From positions 1-46,489 of the forward strand of contig JAIRWP010000086.1 of assembly GCA_031268845.1 (NCBI GenBank): 46,489 bases of DNA. The letters are read 5' to 3'. This stretch comes from Lactobacillales bacterium. GTDB taxonomy: Bacteria > Bacillota > Bacilli > Lactobacillales > Streptococcaceae. Shown here piece after piece: positions 43,168 through 46,489 of this stretch (positions within the stretch are counted from its first letter, which is position 1; each line of letters opens with the position of its first letter). The notes beneath the pieces are model-generated. The model was not told the origin of the DNA, made no database searches, and saw only the letters and a list, made by a program, of their open reading frames with translations. Made by a program: the position numbers and the translations under genes.

Positions 43168-44448
43168 TTAATAAATCTTCTTTCTATTTAATTTAATTTT
43201 TCTACTAAACCACTCAAAAAATAATAATATCGGCAATCCGATTGCACTCTGATGAAAACCATTGTATACTGATCCCCTACCTATTACTATAAACGAATAT
43301 GAAAATAAAGCATACATTAGACAAATAAAAATTTTAGAATTTTGTTTTAATAATATTCTGTCAGAAATATTAGCTAAAAATGCCCAAAGAATACCCAAAA
43401 ATATTCCAAACCACCCTAAATTGGCATAACAATCTGCAAATAACGTTGGATGCATACTTCCTCTTGCAGCAGTCATTCCTATAGCTTGACCCATTGATAT
43501 AGCAAAATCAGGAGGCTTTATATTCCATGTAAATTCAGTTGGAAAGTAAACAAGCAACATCCTAATATATGTATGACCTTTCCCAAAATTAACAAAATTA
43601 TTATTATTTTTAATAAAATAATAAAACCATTTTTTTAATCCTAATTCTCCGTTATCGCTTTTAAGAAACAAAATTATTTGATCATTTATAGCGTGAATAC
43701 TACCTTCCTTTAAATAACTATTGTAACTTCCATACCAACGAAACGCTCTAATAGCGTAAACAATATATATAACAAAAAACGCAAAAAGGATATACACTAT
43801 TATAGTGCTAATTCTAATTTTTTTCATATTAAATAAGTAAATAGCAATAAAAGCAACAAATATCGGAATAAATGATATTCTTTTCCTAAATAAAAAACCA
43901 ATAAATAAAATAACAAAAAAATAAACAATACTTCTTTTATCACGTTTAACAAAATAATATAACAATAATCCACAAAGCGAAAAATAACTTAACATAAATG
44001 CCTGAAAAAGACTAACATACTTTTGACTTGCACCAATATTAATTACATCACTCCAAGTAATATCAAGAAAAGAATTCGATGATTTTTTAATAAAATAAAA
44101 CAAATAAAATACTGATATGAAAAATGAAAATTTCAACAAATAGTATTTTTTATCATCTTCCAAATAAGAAATATTGCTAAGTTTTTGATTTAAGTTGTTT
44201 TCATATTTTAAATTTAAAAACAATCTCGTCGATAAATAAAAAATACAAAATAAAACACTAAATATAGAAGCTTTAAAAAAAATAGTTAAACTAAATGACC
44301 TATCAAAAAAAGTGGTGAAAAAATGTGTAATTCCAAACATTAATAAAAGTGTAGCCCATAAAAAAACAACAGGAGATTTTAATTTACATTCATATACGGC
44401 AATCGAAGTAATCATAAATAATTGTAAAAAAGCTAAAACATAAACCAT
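43168..44448 (-). CDS. Oligosaccharide repeat-unit polymerase (Wzy-like)
   Basis: The membrane protein of about 426 residues has 10-12 hydrophobic segments and a larger external loop (about 280-340, including GKGHTYIRMLLVYFPTEFTW and AISMGQAIGMTAARGSMHPT), typical of O-antigen/capsule polymerases, which have little sequence conservation. It should join flipped repeat units outside the membrane. Position next to flippase and transferase genes supports this. I chose the ATG at 44448 after GAGGATAG; an in-frame ATG lies at 44466. Confidence 0.8.
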   Translation of the reverse strand: MVYVLAFLQLFMITSIAVYECKLKSPVVFLWATLLLMFGITHFFTTFFDRSFSLTIFFKASIFSVLFCIFYLSTRLFLNLKYENNLNQKLSNISYLEDDKKYYLLKFSFFISVFYLFYFIKKSSNSFLDITWSDVINIGASQKYVSLFQAFMLSYFSLCGLLLYYFVKRDKRSIVYFFVILFIGFLFRKRISFIPIFVAFIAIYLFNMKKIRISTIIVYILFAFFVIYIVYAIRAFRWYGSYNSYLKEGSIHAINDQIILFLKSDNGELGLKKWFYYFIKNNNNFVNFGKGHTYIRMLLVYFPTEFTWNIKPPDFAISMGQAIGMTAARGSMHPTLFADCYANLGWFGIFLGILWAFLANISDRILLKQNSKIFICLMYALFSYSFIVIGRGSVYNGFHQSAIGLPILLFFEWFSRKIKLNRKKIY

Positions 44449-44562
44449 AATTTCTATCCTCACCATTAAAAAACTATCAAATATTTCGTGTAAAAAAGAT
44501 GATAATTAACATGCAGATTATAAAAAGGATCACTTCTTTGTTATTTACACAAAATATCTTAT

Positions 44563-45696
44563 CTATGTTAAATCACATTTCTTTATTTTCGCGCAAACAA
44601 TCTCAATCTCTTCCCCCATAAAATACGGATGCATGGGCAATGATAAAACAGTTTTACTTAATTTTTCAGAAATTGATAAATTTGCATTTTTTACATCTAA
44701 ATCTTTATATGCTGTTTGTTCAGACATTGTTTTTGGATAATAAATCATCGTGGGAATTTCAGTATCTTTTAGTTTTGCTTGTAGTTCATCTCTTTGTTTT
44801 TTACTTTTTAACTTAATCGTATACTGTGCCCAACTTGAATAAAATCCTTCTGGAATAGTTGGAACATCAACAATTTCTCTCAATCGTTGATCATACCAAC
44901 TAGCAACTTTATTTACCGCTTCAAGCTCATAATCTATAAAAGCTTTCAATTTCACTTGTAAAATTGCCGCTTGAAGCGTATCTAACCTAGAATTCATACC
45001 TATTCGAACATTATCGTATTTATCTGCACCGTTCTTGCCATGAACTTGAATAGATTTTAAATATTCCGCATAAGCGTCATTATCTGTAAAAATTGCACCT
45101 CCGTCTCCATAACAGCCTAGTGGTTTCGCAGGAAAAAATGACGTCGTAGAGATATCACCAAAGCTACACGCTCTCTTGCCATTGATACTCCCGCCAAATC
45201 CCTGAGCTCCATCTTCAATAATCTTCAAGTTATATCTATCTGCTACTTTTTTAATATTAACATAATCAGCAGGCAATCCAAACAAGTCAACCGCAATAAT
45301 CGCCTTTGGAATAAATCTTCTTTCCGATAATACATTTTTTATAACAATTTCTAATTTCTTCGGATCAAGATTGAATGTTTCTTCATCAACATCTACAAAA
45401 ATAGGCGTTGCTCCACTAAAAGATACTGCTTCTGCTGTAGCAAAAAAGGTAAAATTAGGAACGAAAATGGCGTCTCCTTCTTTTATATCTAAAGTCATCA
45501 AAGCCATTGTTAGCGCATCTGTCCCGTTCCCACAAGTAATACAATGCTTCACACCAACGTACTCAGCTAAAGATTCCTCTAATTCTTCCACCTGTTTTCC
45601 TAAAATATAATTTCCTTCATTTAAAACAGATACTATAGCCTGGTCAATATCTTTTTTCAATATTTGATATTGTTTTTTTAGATCTCTAAATTGCAT
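44563..45696 (-). CDS. DegT/DnrJ/EryC1/StrS sugar aminotransferase (WbpE/WlbC-like)
   Basis: The roughly 377-residue PLP enzyme starts MQFRDLKKQYQILKKDIDQA and has GNGTDALTMAL, the EDGAQGFGG region and the Schiff-base lysine in FFPAKPLGCYGDGGAIFT. This pattern fits transaminases that make the 3-amino group of UDP-GlcNAc3NA in Pseudomonas-type diacetamido-uronic acid pathways. The next enzyme, a WbpD-like acetyltransferase, is encoded just upstream, seven bases away. I prefer the start at 45696, behind AGGAAG, because the frame upstream (to 45738) overlaps the previous gene. Confidence 0.88.
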   Translation of the reverse strand: MQFRDLKKQYQILKKDIDQAIVSVLNEGNYILGKQVEELEESLAEYVGVKHCITCGNGTDALTMALMTLDIKEGDAIFVPNFTFFATAEAVSFSGATPIFVDVDEETFNLDPKKLEIVIKNVLSERRFIPKAIIAVDLFGLPADYVNIKKVADRYNLKIIEDGAQGFGGSINGKRACSFGDISTTSFFPAKPLGCYGDGGAIFTDNDAYAEYLKSIQVHGKNGADKYDNVRIGMNSRLDTLQAAILQVKLKAFIDYELEAVNKVASWYDQRLREIVDVPTIPEGFYSSWAQYTIKLKSKKQRDELQAKLKDTEIPTMIYYPKTMSEQTAYKDLDVKNANLSISEKLSKTVLSLPMHPYFMGEEIEIVCAKIKKCDLT

Positions 45697-45703
45697 ATTC
45701 TTC

Positions 45704-46372
45704 CTATTTTGTCCTCTCAACAACTTTTCCATGTTCATCTACAATTCCTAACTGCTTAGCAGGAACTCCTACCATTAAAGCATAATCTGATACATCTTTT
45801 GTAACTACTGCTCCAGCTGCTATCATTGCATACTTACCTATTGTGTTTCCACAAATAATTGTTGCATTTGCTCCAATAGAAGCTCCCTGTTTTATTAATG
45901 TTTTTTTATAATTCCAGGAACTTTTTGGAAGCTTTGCTCTAGGAGTTAAATCATTTGTAAAGACACAGGATGGTCCACAAAAAACTCCATCCTCTATTTC
46001 CACACCTTCATAAACAGAAACATTATTTTGTATCTTAACATTATTGCCAATTCTTACATTCGCAGCAATATTAACATTTTGCCCCAAAGAACAGTGATTT
46101 CCTATTTTCGCTCCGCTCTGAACATGACAAAAGTGCCAAATTTTCGAAAACCAACCAATAGACACATCTTCATCAATGTAACTACTTTCGTGAACAAAGA
46201 TCTTTGAGATTCTTGAATAGTACCCCCCCCCCGGATTTTTAGTCATAATTTTTTTATATTCATTAAATTTAGTAAATAATTCCTTTTCCATCTTATTTGG
46301 CATCCTCCTAAAAATAGGGTATTCCTTGGCATCTAAAAATTCTAAATCGTCATCCACATATTGTATAGTCAA
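45704..46372 (-). CDS. Left-handed beta-helix acetyltransferase (WbpD/WlbB-like) with a poly-G tract
   Basis: From about residue 58 (KIFVHESSYIDEDVSIGWFS, then KIWHFCHVQSGAKIGNHCSL) the protein is a hexapeptide-repeat N-acetyltransferase like WbpD/WlbB, which acetylates the 3-amino group of UDP-GlcNAc3NA-uronic acid. It ends AAGAVVTKDVSDYALMVGVP. The first about 57 residues (MTIQYVDDDLEFLDAKEYPI and on) are not part of that family. The frame opens with TTG, right after a stop codon at the edge of an IS630 copy, so the native 5' end may be lost. An AGGAGG near 46304 may start translation at MEKELF. Ten consecutive G residues encode PGGG at residues 46-49, before the catalytic domain, so a one-base slip would switch the enzyme off. 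Confidence 0.8.
   Translation of the reverse strand: MTIQYVDDDLEFLDAKEYPIFRRMPNKMEKELFTKFNEYKKIMTKNPGGGYYSRISKIFVHESSYIDEDVSIGWFSKIWHFCHVQSGAKIGNHCSLGQNVNIAANVRIGNNVKIQNNVSVYEGVEIEDGVFCGPSCVFTNDLTPRAKLPKSSWNYKKTLIKQGASIGANATIICGNTIGKYAMIAAGAVVTKDVSDYALMVGVPAKQLGIVDEHGKVVERTK
46223..46232 (-). repeat. Homopolymer run of ten G in coding sequence (phase-variation candidate)
   Basis: The plus strand shows ten C in a row (46223-46232) in a very AT-rich genome. The run lies inside the acetyltransferase frame, between its start and catalytic domain. Confidence 0.85.
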
Positions 46373-46384
46373 TCAACTTAAAAA

Positions 46385-46489
46385 TCAAACTAGAAAATTT
46401 AAGATAGCTTTACTGATTTCTTCAAATTCACAGCTATGTTTTTTAAGCCATTTTTTCATATTTGCCCAAAGATGTTCAATGGGGTTGAG
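46385..46489 (-). mobile_element. IS630-type transposase, C-terminal end (runs off the window)
   Basis: Reading leftward the frame is LNPIEHLWANMKKWLKKHSC, then EFEEISKAILNFLV and TGA. LNPIEHLWANMKKW is the hallmark near the catalytic Glu of IS630-family DDE transposases. The stop lies 13 bases upstream of the truncated-looking acetyltransferase frame, so the insertion probably cut the polysaccharide operon here. Confidence 0.85.

Overview
The window looks like a chromosomal contig from an AT-rich, low-GC Gram-positive bacterium of the order Lactobacillales. Support comes from a RexB-type nuclease subunit, a ThiT thiamine transporter under a TPP riboswitch, the rodZ-pgsA pair, a YwfO-type HD hydrolase, strong AGGAGG ribosome-binding sites and an Rgg-type regulator with short peptides. 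I cannot fix the genus. Both ends lie inside IS630-type transposase genes in the same orientation, so the contig probably breaks at copies of a repeated IS.

Positions 1-9,700 are mostly housekeeping: HD phosphohydrolase, amino-acid permease, a frameshifted small gene, TPP riboswitch plus thiT, an OppA-like lipoprotein, rodZ-pgsA, and convergent deoC-tsaE. Two related MITE-like elements carrying long internal hairpins sit beside rodZ and between pgsA and tsaE; the second supplies the stop codon of tsaE.

Positions 9,900-13,511 hold an 892-residue coiled-coil protein ending in 15 consecutive prolines, a truncated Rpn-type nuclease gene, and what I read as the wreck of a diversity-generating retroelement (DGR): the 3' end of a DUF6273-like gene, a small hairpin, then a piece of reverse transcriptase. 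An intact secreted relative lies at 31,741-32,529; its 3' end matches the wreck almost exactly around a hypervariable core made nearly entirely of NNY codons. Positions 13,512-21,399 return to core genes (ligA, an RluB-like pseudouridine synthase, a Fic protein, rexB without rexA).

Positions 21,747-25,384 form a probable quorum-sensing island: an Rgg-like regulator, two divergent paralogous 29-residue hydrophobic peptides (too short for ordinary gene calling), then a secreted papain-like cysteine protease and a secreted partner. The layout recalls RopB-SIP-SpeB of Streptococcus pyogenes but with a different protease family. Positions 25,658-31,455 are a defence/toxin-antitoxin zone with two intact AAA/DUF4143 ATPases and remnants of two more, an AbrB-RelE pair, a RelB-MazF hybrid pair, a RelB-YoeB pair and a decayed DUF3990/DUF3791 module.

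Positions 31,550-36,900 are an insertion-sequence graveyard (IS66, IS5-type, IS630 and an IS481-like element nested or fused together). Positions 37,173-46,372, all on the minus strand, are a surface-polysaccharide cluster: acetyltransferase and aminotransferase for a diacetamido sugar, Wzy-like polymerase, methyltransferase-like protein, Wzx flippase, glycosyltransferase, and WecC/WecB-like enzymes for UDP-ManNAcA. A run of ten G inside the first gene could make the cluster's sugar chemistry phase variable. The initiating transferase and regulators are not present and may lie beyond the right edge.
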